Shown here piece by piece: positions 34,829-42,906 of a stretch of DNA of 64,000 nucleotides. Where the stretch lies: NCBI GenBank assembly GCA_965214995.1, contig CBDCCT010000002.1, positions 4,092,001 to 4,156,000 on the forward strand, in the 5' to 3' direction. The DNA is from CBDCCT01 sp965214995 (lineage in GTDB: Bacteria > Deinococcota > Deinococci > Deinococcales > Trueperaceae). The position numbers and the translations under genes were made by a program. The notes below the pieces were generated by a model. It was given only the letters and a program-made list of their open reading frames with translations. It was not told the DNA's origin and did no database searches. Within the stretch, counting starts at the first letter, position 1, and every line of letters starts with the position of its first letter.

Positions 34829-36169
34829 GTGACCCTCGTCGACCGAACGCCCCCCCAAAACTTGGAAGCCGAACAGAGCGTCCTGGGCAGCGTGCTGCTC
34901 GACAACGAGGTCTACGCCGCCTTGGAGGGTATGCTCACCCCCGAGCACTTCTACAAGGAGAGTCACCGCAAGATTTTTCGCGCCTTTGAGCGCCTCTTCC
35001 GCCGCGCCGAGCCGATGGACTTGGTGACCCTAACCGAGGAGCTGAGGCAGACGGGCGAGCTCGAGACGGTCGGCAGCGTGCCCTATCTCATTGGCTTAGC
35101 CGACAGCGTGCCCACCGCCGCCTACGCGGAAAACTACGCGCGCATCGTGCTCGAAAAGGCCGTCTTGCGCGAACTCATCGGCGCGAGCGGGGCCATCATG
35201 CAAACCGCTTACGACGGGGCGATGCCCTTGGAACAGATTCTGGACCGGGCGGAGGCCAATATCTTTGAGCTCTCGAGCTCCAAACGCACCCACGCCTTTG
35301 AGGGCATGAACACGCTCGTCACCGACACTTTTGCGCACATCAACGAACTCTTCAACAACCCCGACCCGGTGTCGGGCTTGCGCACGGGCTTTAAAGAGCT
35401 CGACACCCTCACGGCGGGTTTGCAACCGAGCTCTTTAAACGTGCTCGCGGCGCGGCCCTCGATGGGAAAAACCGCCTGCGCGCTCACCATCGGCATGAAC
35501 GCGGCCCTGCGCGAGGGTAAAACGGTGGGAATTTTCTCGCTGGAGATGTCCGGCGTGCAACTCGTGATGCGGATGCTCTGTAGCGAAGCGCGCGTGGACA
35601 TGAGCCGGGTCAGAAACGGGCAACTCTCCGACCGCGATTTTCAGCGTTTGGCCGACACTGCGGGCAAGATGTCGGATGTAAAACTCTTTATCGACGACAA
35701 CGCCGACATGACGGTGATGGAACTCAGGAGCCGCGCGCGCCGCCTCATGGCCGAGCATGGGCTGGGGCTCGTCATTATTGATTATTTGCAGCTCATGAGC
35801 GGGAGCGGGCGGAGCGGCGCGGGCGAGAACCGGCAGCAGGAGATTTCGACCATCTCGAGGAGCCTCAAGGCCTTGGCGAGAGAGCTCGACATCCCGGTGC
35901 TGGTCTTGTCGCAACTCTCGCGCGCGGTCGAGAGTCGGCCCAACAAACGCCCGATGCTCTCGGACTTGCGCGAGTCGGGCGCTATCGAACAGGACGCAGA
36001 CTTGGTCATGTTCATCTACCGCGACGAATACTACGACAAAAATTCTGAAAAGCAGGGCATCGCGGAAATAATTATCGGCAAGCAGCGCAACGGCCCGGTG
36101 GGCACGGTCGAGCTTCAGTTCCACAACGCCCACGTGCGTTTTAACGACCTCGCCAAAACCGCGCCGTAA
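34829..36169 (+). CDS. dnaB: Replicative DNA helicase DnaB
   Basis: Hexameric fork helicase of 446 residues. The N-terminal primase-interacting domain is at about 10-110 (PPQNLEAEQSVLGSVL). The RecA-like motor has Walker A ARPSMGKTA (208-216), Walker B VIIDYLQLM, the arginine-finger region and the DnaB-typical SQLSRAVESRPNKRP. There is no intein. The GTG start fits both the family N-terminus and the leaderless promoter. Confidence 0.97.
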   Translation: MTLVDRTPPQNLEAEQSVLGSVLLDNEVYAALEGMLTPEHFYKESHRKIFRAFERLFRRAEPMDLVTLTEELRQTGELETVGSVPYLIGLADSVPTAAYAENYARIVLEKAVLRELIGASGAIMQTAYDGAMPLEQILDRAEANIFELSSSKRTHAFEGMNTLVTDTFAHINELFNNPDPVSGLRTGFKELDTLTAGLQPSSLNVLAARPSMGKTACALTIGMNAALREGKTVGIFSLEMSGVQLVMRMLCSEARVDMSRVRNGQLSDRDFQRLADTAGKMSDVKLFIDDNADMTVMELRSRARRLMAEHGLGLVIIDYLQLMSGSGRSGAGENRQQEISTISRSLKALARELDIPVLVLSQLSRAVESRPNKRPMLSDLRESGAIEQDADLVMFIYRDEYYDKNSEKQGIAEIIIGKQRNGPVGTVELQFHNAHVRFNDLAKTAP

Positions 36170-36278
36170 ACTTACGTGACTACGCCTAGGAATGCTCCGT
36201 GAAACCGTCTTATGATTTATTCCGAGGAGGTGGGGGAGGAGTGGCGTTTTGCATCACACAGTTTTCAGCCTAGAGCGT

Positions 36279-36284
36279 TAAACT
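36279..36284 (+). promoter_or_regulatory. Leaderless -10 element of ftsH
   Basis: TAAACT is followed by 6 bases (ATTCAT) and the ATG at 36291. No ribosome-binding site is present. Confidence 0.65.
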
Positions 36285-36290
36285 ATTCAT

Positions 36291-38195
36291 ATGGGCAAAT
36301 TTCCCCTCCGCGGTCTGCTGATCGCCCTGGCGGTGCTGGGGCTCATTGTTTTTGTCGCCTCTCAGAATAATGGTCGCACCCAAGCGTCCGACAAGAGTCT
36401 TACCGAGTTCTTGTCATTGGTGGACGCGGGCCGGATAAGCAGCGTCAACGCTCGAGACAACGAGCTCACCGTCACGCCGACGGGCGGCGGCGAGGCGTTC
36501 ACCACCCGCTTGGCGAGCCCTCTCACCTTGGACGAGGTGGAGCGGCTACAAGCGAACGGCGTGAACATCACCATCAATCCGCCGGGCCAGAACTGGGGCG
36601 GGCTGCTCCTCACGCTGCTACCGATTCTGCTGATGGTCGGCTTTTTGTGGTATTTGATGCGCGGGATGCGCAGCGGCGGCGACGGCGCGGTGTCTTTTGG
36701 CAAGTCGCGCGCGCGCATGATTACGGAGGAGAACTCGAGCACGCTCTTCAAGGACGTGGCGGGGGTCGAAGAGGCCAAAAACGACCTCTATGAGGTGGTC
36801 GAATTTCTTAAAAACCCGTCCAAGTTTCACGCCTTGGGCGCGCGCATCCCGCACGGCGTGCTGATGGTGGGGCCGCCCGGCTCGGGCAAGACGCACCTCG
36901 CCAAGGCGGTGGCGGGCGAGGCGCGGGTGCCCTTTTTCAGCATCTCGGGCTCGGACTTTGTCGAGATGTTCGTGGGCGTGGGCGCGGCGCGCGTGCGCGA
37001 CCTCTTCGAGCAGGCCAAAAAGAACGCGCCCTGCATCGTGTTTATCGACGAAATCGACGCGGTCGGCAGACGCCGCGGCATGAACATCAACGGCGGCAAC
37101 GACGAACGCGAGCAAACCCTGAACGCGCTCCTGGTCGAGATGGACGGTTTTGAATCCAAGCACGACATCATCATCGTCGCGGCGACGAACCGCCCCGACG
37201 TGCTCGACCCCGCGCTTCTTAGACCGGGCCGCTTCGACCGCCAGGTGGTCGTCGACGCGCCCGACGCGAAAGGCCGCGAGGCCATCCTGCGCATCCACGC
37301 GCGCGGCAAGCCCCTGTCGAAGACGGTCAACCTCAAAACGGTCGCCCGGCGCACCCCCGGCTTTGTCGGCGCGGACCTTGAAAACCTCCTCAACGAGGCC
37401 GCGCTCGTGGCGGCGCGGAGCGGTCACAAGGAAATTTCGCCTTACGACCTAGACGAGGCCGCCGACCGCGTGGTGATGGGGCCCGAGCGGCGCAGCCGGG
37501 TCATCAGCCCGCGCGAAAAGCGCATCACTGCCTTTCACGAGGCGGGGCACGCGCTGGCGGCGCAGCTTCTGGAGCACGCCGACCCGGTCCACAAAATCAC
37601 CATCGTGCCAAGGGGCCGCGCGATGGGCTACGTGATGCGCGTGTCCGAAGAGGACCGCATGTCGATGAGCCGGGCCATGCTGATTGACACCATCGCGGTG
37701 GCCCTGGCGGGGCGCGCCGCCGAGGAGATTGTTTTCAACGACGTGACCACGGGCGCGGCGAACGACTTTCAGCAGGCGACCAACATCGCCCGGCGGATGG
37801 TCTCGAGCTGGGGCATGAGCGATTCTCTGGGCAAAATCGCCCTGTCGAGCTCTAACGAGTCGTATTTGGGTGAATACGAGGGCGCGCGCACCTACAGCGA
37901 GGAGACGGCGCGGCTGATTGACAACGAGGTCAAGGCCATCATCGACGCGCAGTACGAGCGGGTGCTTTCTCTTCTGCAAGAAAACCGCGCCACGATAGAC
38001 ACGATTGTCGAGGTGCTCTTAGAGCGCGAAACGCTCCACGCCGACGACTTCGAGAAGGTTATGCGCGGCGAGCCCTTGCCGCCTTATGAGGGGCCGCTCG
38101 AGCTCCCCGAGACCGCCGCGCCGCAAACCGCCCCCCCCGAGGTCAAGCCCAAGGGGCCGCTCCTGCCGCCGGGGATGATGCCCAAACCGGGCTAA
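36291..38195 (+). CDS. ftsH: ATP-dependent zinc metalloprotease FtsH
   Basis: Membrane-anchored AAA+ protease of 634 residues that removes damaged or unassembled membrane proteins. Two membrane helices (about 8-24 and 103-122) flank a periplasmic loop. The AAA domain has Walker A GPPGSGKT (194-201), Walker B IVFIDEID and the SRH region. The zinc motif HEAGH is at 416-420. The Pro-rich tail is typical. A strong terminator follows the stop. Confidence 0.97.
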   Translation: MGKFPLRGLLIALAVLGLIVFVASQNNGRTQASDKSLTEFLSLVDAGRISSVNARDNELTVTPTGGGEAFTTRLASPLTLDEVERLQANGVNITINPPGQNWGGLLLTLLPILLMVGFLWYLMRGMRSGGDGAVSFGKSRARMITEENSSTLFKDVAGVEEAKNDLYEVVEFLKNPSKFHALGARIPHGVLMVGPPGSGKTHLAKAVAGEARVPFFSISGSDFVEMFVGVGAARVRDLFEQAKKNAPCIVFIDEIDAVGRRRGMNINGGNDEREQTLNALLVEMDGFESKHDIIIVAATNRPDVLDPALLRPGRFDRQVVVDAPDAKGREAILRIHARGKPLSKTVNLKTVARRTPGFVGADLENLLNEAALVAARSGHKEISPYDLDEAADRVVMGPERRSRVISPREKRITAFHEAGHALAAQLLEHADPVHKITIVPRGRAMGYVMRVSEEDRMSMSRAMLIDTIAVALAGRAAEEIVFNDVTTGAANDFQQATNIARRMVSSWGMSDSLGKIALSSSNESYLGEYEGARTYSEETARLIDNEVKAIIDAQYERVLSLLQENRATIDTIVEVLLERETLHADDFEKVMRGEPLPPYEGPLELPETAAPQTAPPEVKPKGPLLPPGMMPKPG

Positions 38196-38217
38196 ACATA
38201 AACCAACGAAACCAGCA

Positions 38218-38245
38218 CCGCCCCAGACGGCTCTGGGGCGGTTTT
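38218..38245 (+). terminator. Rho-independent terminator after ftsH
   Basis: CCGCCCCAGA (38218-38227) pairs perfectly with TCTGGGGCGG (38232-38241) around a 4-base loop and is followed by TTTT. Confidence 0.95.
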
Positions 38246-38404
38246 CTCATGCATTCTCTGCGGGCAAGATCAGCAACGCCGTGCTCACCCTCGCGTTGAC
38301 CCGTTAAACCCATCGCTGCCGATATCACCCGAGCAGCGCGAGTAGAAGCAAACGCAGTTAGTTTTCTGTCAGCAAATGCAAAAACGCTCTATGTAACTGA
38401 AGTT
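38246..38404. other. Intergenic stretch without recognised features
   Basis: Between the ftsH terminator and the first operator of the xylan operon I see no gene, repeat or RNA. The sequence becomes AT-richer toward the regulatory region. Confidence 0.5.
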
Positions 38405-38418
38405 TGAAAACGATTTCA
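38405..38418. promoter_or_regulatory. Upstream LacI-family operator of the xylan operon
   Basis: TGAAAACGATTTCA is a near-palindrome with the central CG typical of LacI-family sites. It matches the site at 38552-38567 and lies about 150 bases upstream of it, a spacing that would allow looping. Confidence 0.65.
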
Positions 38419-38518
38419 CATGCTCTTGTAATAACCGCCTTTTGTTAAGTCGGTCAATATTTAGCAAGTGGGTTCAGCACGCCGAATCTTCTTTTTTGGA
38501 AGGGCAAAAAGTAGTGGC

Positions 38519-38547
38519 TTGACAATTTTCGCGGCTTGCGTTACACT
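38519..38547 (+). promoter_or_regulatory. Promoter of the xylan utilisation operon
   Basis: A consensus TTGACA (38519-38524), a 17-base spacer and TACACT (38542-38547) form one of the best sigma-70-type promoters in the window. Confidence 0.85.
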
Positions 38548-38551
38548 TTTC

Positions 38552-38567
38552 GTGAAAGCGATTTCAC
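38552..38567. promoter_or_regulatory. Primary LacI-family operator at the transcription start
   Basis: GTGAAAGCGATTTCAC is palindromic apart from one mismatch and lies directly after the -10 box, so bound repressor would block initiation. It controls the downstream lacI gene itself and probably the whole operon. Confidence 0.8.
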
Positions 38568-38578
38568 AGGGAGTGTTG

Positions 38579-39586
38579 ATGCCGACCATCAAGGAGGTGT
38601 CCCGCCACGCCCAGGTCTCACCCGCGACGGTCTCGAGGGTCCTCAACGGAACCGTGCCCGTGGCGAATGACACCAAAAAGCGCGTGCTGGACGCTGTCAA
38701 AAAGCTCAACTACCAGCCCAACGCCTTTGCGCGGGGGCTCGTCACCAACCGCTCGGGCGGCATCGGCGTGGTCATCAACGAAATCTCGAGTCCTTACTAT
38801 AGCGGCATCGTGCGCGGCATCGAAAACGTGGTCGAAGGGGTCGGGATGCACCTTATCGTCTCGAGCGGTCACGCGGACGAGAAGTTCGAGCGCAAAGCCG
38901 CGGGCTACTTGTTGCAGCGCCGCTCGGACGCGCTGATTTTGCACTTAGAGACCATGTCCGACGTTGAACTCTTGGGCTGGCTCGAGCAGAACCTCCCCGC
39001 CGAGACGCCGGTCGTCATCATGGGTCGGCACGTTACCGAGTTGGGAAACCGTTGTATCTACCTAGACAACGAAAAGGGCGGGTTTTTAGCCACCCAACAC
39101 CTGCTCGAGCGGGGCCACCGACATATCGCGCACATTACCGGCCCCCTAGCTATGAAAGACAGCCGCGACCGCCTGCAGGGTTACCGGCGCGCGCTCGAGG
39201 CGGCGGGGCTTTCTTATGACGAGGCTTACGTGATAGAGGCCGACTTTACCGAAGAGGGCGGCTTGCACGCGGCGCAGCGGCTGCTCGGCAGAGGGCTCGA
39301 GCTGAGCGCCATCTTCTCCGCGAACGACCAGATGGCGGCGGGCGTCTTGCACGCGCTCCGCGCCAACGATCTAGAAATTCCCAAAGACATGTCTCTCGTC
39401 GGCTACGACGACGTTTTCATCGCCAGATACCTCTACCCGGCCCTGACCACCATTCAGCAGCCCCTGTGGGACATGGGGCAAGCCGCCGCGCACATTGTTT
39501 TGGCGGCTTTGGACCAAAAAGAGGCGGAGGTGAAGCGTAAGTTCGAGCCTGAACTCGTTGTTCGGCAGTCCGTCAGAGATTTTTAA
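38579..39586 (+). CDS. LacI-family regulator of the xylan operon
   Basis: A 335-residue repressor. The helix-turn-helix begins at the third residue (TIKEVSRHAQVSPATVSRVL) and the hinge is YQPNAFARGL. The sugar-binding domain follows, with NEISSPYYSGIVRGIE and VGYDDVFIARYLYPALTTI. The ATG at 38579 has AGGGAG 5 bases upstream; the longer frame from 38468 would translate through promoter and operator and is rejected. It is the first gene of the operon and so represses its own synthesis with the transporter and hydrolases until a xylose-containing inducer appears (inference). Confidence 0.92.
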   Translation: MPTIKEVSRHAQVSPATVSRVLNGTVPVANDTKKRVLDAVKKLNYQPNAFARGLVTNRSGGIGVVINEISSPYYSGIVRGIENVVEGVGMHLIVSSGHADEKFERKAAGYLLQRRSDALILHLETMSDVELLGWLEQNLPAETPVVIMGRHVTELGNRCIYLDNEKGGFLATQHLLERGHRHIAHITGPLAMKDSRDRLQGYRRALEAAGLSYDEAYVIEADFTEEGGLHAAQRLLGRGLELSAIFSANDQMAAGVLHALRANDLEIPKDMSLVGYDDVFIARYLYPALTTIQQPLWDMGQAAAHIVLAALDQKEAEVKRKFEPELVVRQSVRDF

Positions 39587-39598
39587 CGTCCGGTTTTG

Positions 39599-39614
39599 AC
39601 TCCCGGTAGGGAGT
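39599..39614 (+). other. Small hairpin between lacI and the binding-protein gene
   Basis: ACTCCC and GGGAGT pair perfectly around the GGTA loop in the 42-base gap. With the large hairpin after the binding-protein gene it brackets that gene, which may protect its mRNA segment. Confidence 0.5.
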
Positions 39615-39628
39615 GAGAAAGGAAGAAA

Positions 39629-40876
39629 ATGAAAAGATTAGCCGTTTTACTCGTCGCCCTTCTCGTCGCGTTTGGGTTCGCACAAGAGACACAAACGCTC
39701 ACCGTCTCGGGTTTTCCCAACCTGACCGACGCGCTCGCGCCCATTATCGAGCTGTACATGGAAGAAAACCCGAACGTCGAAGTGGAACTTGAAGTCCGCG
39801 AGTTCGGAGACCACCATAACAACCTCGTCACGACCTTGGCCGCAGGGTCGGGTGCCGCCGACGTGGTCGCCATCGAGGTCGGCTTTATTGCCAAGTTCGT
39901 GGCGGACGGCGGTCTGGTCGACCTCAACACCTTGGGCGCAGGCGAGTTCACGCCAGGACTGGCCGACTACGCGGTTGCTCAAGGCACCACAGCCGACGGC
40001 CGCTTGGTGGCTATGCCGACGGACTTGGGGCCCGGCATCATGTTCTACCGCCGCGACCGCCTGGCGGAAGTGGACGCGAGCGTCGAAAATATCACCGGCA
40101 GCTGGGACGACTACATCGAATTTGGCAAAACCGTGACCCGCGACACCGATGGCGACGGCACCAACGACGTGTTTTTGATTGCCGACGCCGCCGACGTCTT
40201 TAACGCGATGGTGCGCAGCGGGCTCGAAGAAGGCCAGGGGCTTTACTTCGACCAGGACGGCAACGTGCTCGTGAATTCTGAGCGCTTCCACGAAGCCTTC
40301 CGCGTCGCCAAGGCGATCCGCGACAACAGCTTAGACGCCCAGATCGGGGCCTGGAGCAACGAGTGGTACGAAGCCTTTAAGCAGGGCACCGTCGCCACGC
40401 AGCTTTCGGGTGCCTGGCTTCAGGGCCACTTACAAAACTGGATGGCCCCCGACACCGCCGGTCTCTGGGGGGCGGAAAACCTCCCCGGCGGCGCATACGC
40501 GACGTGGGGCGGCTCCTTCTACGCGATCCCCGAGCAGAGCGACAACAAGGAACTCGCTTGGGATTTGATTAAGTTCATGACCACCCGCGAAGACGTGCAG
40601 CGCCTCGCTTTCGACACCATCGAGGCCTTCCCCGCGCTCGAGTCGGTCTGGACGGACGAAGTCTTCGACGCGCCGCAAGAATTCCTTGACGGCCAGCAAG
40701 CGCGGCAGCTTTACGTCAACGTGGTCAACAACATCCAGGGGACCTTTACCCACCCCGGCGACGTGGTCGCCGCTGAAGTCGTGACCAACGCGCTCACCAG
40801 CGTGCTTAATGAGGGCGCAGACATCGACACTGCGCTGTCCGACGCTGAGCAAATCATTCAGCGCCGCATACGGTAA
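39629..40876 (+). CDS. ABC sugar-binding protein (xylan operon)
   Basis: Family 1 extracellular solute-binding protein of 415 residues. The signal peptide is KRLAVLLVALLVAFGFAQ. The mature part shows the MalE/UgpB pattern: DVVAIEVGFIAKFV, a central Trp-rich hinge, and TTREDVQRLAFDTIEAFPAL near the C-terminus. The ATG follows AAAGGAAG. It would deliver xylo-oligosaccharides to the MalF/MalG pair downstream; the ligand is inferred from the GH10, GH43 and GH3 genes. Confidence 0.9.
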   Translation: MKRLAVLLVALLVAFGFAQETQTLTVSGFPNLTDALAPIIELYMEENPNVEVELEVREFGDHHNNLVTTLAAGSGAADVVAIEVGFIAKFVADGGLVDLNTLGAGEFTPGLADYAVAQGTTADGRLVAMPTDLGPGIMFYRRDRLAEVDASVENITGSWDDYIEFGKTVTRDTDGDGTNDVFLIADAADVFNAMVRSGLEEGQGLYFDQDGNVLVNSERFHEAFRVAKAIRDNSLDAQIGAWSNEWYEAFKQGTVATQLSGAWLQGHLQNWMAPDTAGLWGAENLPGGAYATWGGSFYAIPEQSDNKELAWDLIKFMTTREDVQRLAFDTIEAFPALESVWTDEVFDAPQEFLDGQQARQLYVNVVNNIQGTFTHPGDVVAAEVVTNALTSVLNEGADIDTALSDAEQIIQRRIR

Positions 40877-40882
40877 CCCATA

Positions 40883-40953
40883 GCAGGTAGCGTCTGAAGG
40901 AGATGCAGCCAACACATTACTGTGTGGGACGAGTTTTGTGAGATGCTACCTGC
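40883..40953. repeat. Dispersed repeat, copy 1
   Basis: A segment bounded by inverted arms (GCAGGTAGCGTCT at 40883-40895, pairing with AGATGCTACCTGC at 40941-40953 with one mismatch). The part 40921-40990 recurs at 49649-49718 with about 80% identity. It lies between the binding-protein and permease genes of the xylan operon. It may be a remnant of a small non-autonomous mobile element or a REP-like element. Confidence 0.65.
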
Positions 40954-40989
40954 GCCCTGTACCCTCAGTGTTCGTGCAATCCGCTGTGA

Positions 40990-41034
40990 GTAGGCGGTAA
41001 GACAGTTTTTACTTCTTACCGTCTTACCGCCTAC
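40990..41034 (+). promoter_or_regulatory. Large intercistronic hairpin before the permease genes
   Basis: A perfect 14-bp inverted repeat (GTAGGCGGTAAGAC at 40990-41003 with GTCTTACCGCCTAC at 41021-41034) encloses a 17-base loop with TTTTTAC. Further CCGCC/CCGCCTAC copies follow. In the 183-base gap after the binding protein it probably stabilises the upstream mRNA or reduces read-through to the permeases. Confidence 0.75.
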
Positions 41035-41059
41035 CGCCCCACCGCCTACTGGAGACAAT

Positions 41060-42067
41060 ATGGCTACCAAAAGCACAGCTCGAGCCCCCCGACCCAGCAG
41101 CCAAACCTGGCAAAGCCGCTGGCACAAGTGGCAACGCCAGTACGCGCCCTATCTATTTATCAGCTCGTTTTTTATCCTCTACGCCATTTTCGGCCTTTTT
41201 CCGCTGCTCTTTTCCGCCTACCTGTCCTTCCAGAAATGGAACCCGGTCCAGGGGCTCGGGGCGATGGAGTTTGTCGGCCTCGAGAACTATAAGTTCATCC
41301 TCGAGTTCACCCGCTTCAACGATTTCTGGCCCACGCTCTATAACACGTTCTGGATAGGTCTGGTGTCGGGCGTGGCGCAGCACCTTGTCGCCATCCCCTT
41401 GGCTTTCGTTCTGCTCGTTATTCTCAGCCGCTGGCGTCACCCTTTTACCGTCGCCTATTTCTTGCCATTCGTAACGTCGGCGGTGGCGATCACGCTCGTT
41501 TTTAACACCATGTTCGGCACGCAGTACGGCATCATCAACCAACTTCTGATTTATCTCGCCAGGGCCGACTGGAGCGCCTGGCTCTTCGGCGGCCTGCAAG
41601 ACACCCTGCCGATCAATTGGCTCGGCCGCAAGGACAACATCAAACCCGCGCTCGCCATTCTCATCTTCTGGCGCTATTTCGGCTGGAACATGGTGCTCTA
41701 CAGCGCGGGCCTAGCGACCATCCCCCGCGAATACTACGAGGCCGCCAAGGTCGACGGGGCGAACATCTTCCAGCAGTTTTTTCATATCAGTTTGCCGCTT
41801 CTGAAACCCATTATGTTTTTTGCCGTGAGCCTGACCATCATCGGCGGTATGCAACTTTTTGAAGAGCCCTTTATCCTGGTCGGGCCCGACGGCGGGGTGG
41901 GCAACGCCGGGCTCACGGTGGCGATGTACCTCTACCGCGAAGGCTTCGACTTTGGCTCGATGGGTACGGCGGCGGCGGTGTCGTGGGTGCTGTTCTTCGT
42001 AATCGCCCTCCTCACCATCATTCAGTTCGTGCTCGCCGGGCGCGGCGGATTGGAGACGCGCGAATGA
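41060..42067 (+). CDS. ABC sugar permease, MalF type
   Basis: Inner-membrane permease of 335 residues. After a basic N-terminal tail there are six hydrophobic segments and the EAA loop REYYEAAKVDGANIFQQF, which contacts the ATPase. The ATG at 41060 follows TGGAGA. Its stop overlaps the next start (ATGA). It is paired with the MalG-like gene, and no ATPase gene is present in the operon. Confidence 0.93.
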   Translation: MATKSTARAPRPSSQTWQSRWHKWQRQYAPYLFISSFFILYAIFGLFPLLFSAYLSFQKWNPVQGLGAMEFVGLENYKFILEFTRFNDFWPTLYNTFWIGLVSGVAQHLVAIPLAFVLLVILSRWRHPFTVAYFLPFVTSAVAITLVFNTMFGTQYGIINQLLIYLARADWSAWLFGGLQDTLPINWLGRKDNIKPALAILIFWRYFGWNMVLYSAGLATIPREYYEAAKVDGANIFQQFFHISLPLLKPIMFFAVSLTIIGGMQLFEEPFILVGPDGGVGNAGLTVAMYLYREGFDFGSMGTAAAVSWVLFFVIALLTIIQFVLAGRGGLETRE

Positions 42068-42906
42068 CCTTAAAACGTCCGGGCACGCTCACCACAAAAA
42101 TCCTCTTGTTCGTCGCCCTCTTGCTACTGGCCGTGGCGACCATCTTCCCGTTCTACTGGATGTACATCCTCATGACGCACAACCGCGACACGATCTTCAC
42201 CGCGCCGCCGCCCTTATTTTTTGGCGACGACCTAGCGCGCAACTACGACGCGCTCTTGGCGGCGGTGCCGTTCTGGAAGAGCATGTGGAACAGCGTCTAC
42301 ATCGGCGTGCTGGCAACCGCGACGACGCTCTTTTTTTGCAGCCTGGGCGGCTTCGCCCTCGCCATGTACAACTTCAGGTTCAAAAAGCAAATCTTCGGCT
42401 TTATCATGGCGACCTTTCTCATGCCGGGGATTCTCAACCTCATCCCGTTCTTTCTGATCATCGACTTTTTGGGCTGGATCAACGAACCCAAGGCGCTGTG
42501 GATACCGGGGATGGCCTCGGCCTTCGGCATCTTCATGATGCGGCAGTTTTTCGCCAGCAGCATGGCGAAAGACCTCATGGACGCGGCGCGCATCGACGGC
42601 GCGTCGGAGTTCCGGATTTTTTGGAGCATTGGCCTGCCGCTGGTGCGCCCCGGCTTAGCGACGCTGGGGCTCATCACCTTTATCGGCAAGTGGAACGAAT
42701 TTTTGGGTCCGCTGGTGGTCTTGCGCGGCGAAGAAGTCATGACCGTGCCGCTGGCCTTGCGGAGCTTGCAGGGTTTGGCGGCGACCACCGACTGGGGCGC
42801 GGTGATCCTGGGCAGCGCCTTGGCCGTGACACCGCTCCTGCTCCTCTTCTTTTTGGCCTCGAGGCAAATTATCGAAGGTCTTACGCAAGGGGCCATCAAA
42901 GGATGA
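42064..42906 (+). CDS. ABC sugar permease, MalG type
   Basis: Second permease half, 280 residues from ATG 42064 (ATGA overlap with malF). Six hydrophobic segments and the EAA loop (DLMDAARIDGASEFRIF) near residue 175 are present. An open frame extends upstream to 41983 within malF, but the overlap start is the normal coupling arrangement. Its end overlaps the next gene by ATGA. Confidence 0.93.
   Translation: MTLKRPGTLTTKILLFVALLLLAVATIFPFYWMYILMTHNRDTIFTAPPPLFFGDDLARNYDALLAAVPFWKSMWNSVYIGVLATATTLFFCSLGGFALAMYNFRFKKQIFGFIMATFLMPGILNLIPFFLIIDFLGWINEPKALWIPGMASAFGIFMMRQFFASSMAKDLMDAARIDGASEFRIFWSIGLPLVRPGLATLGLITFIGKWNEFLGPLVVLRGEEVMTVPLALRSLQGLAATTDWGAVILGSALAVTPLLLLFFLASRQIIEGLTQGAIKG

Noticed and set aside
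42285..42902. N-terminal extension of the clan-A hydrolase frame across malG
   Set aside because: It overlaps malG in another frame. The ATGA overlap start at 42903, followed by a signal peptide, is the credible start.
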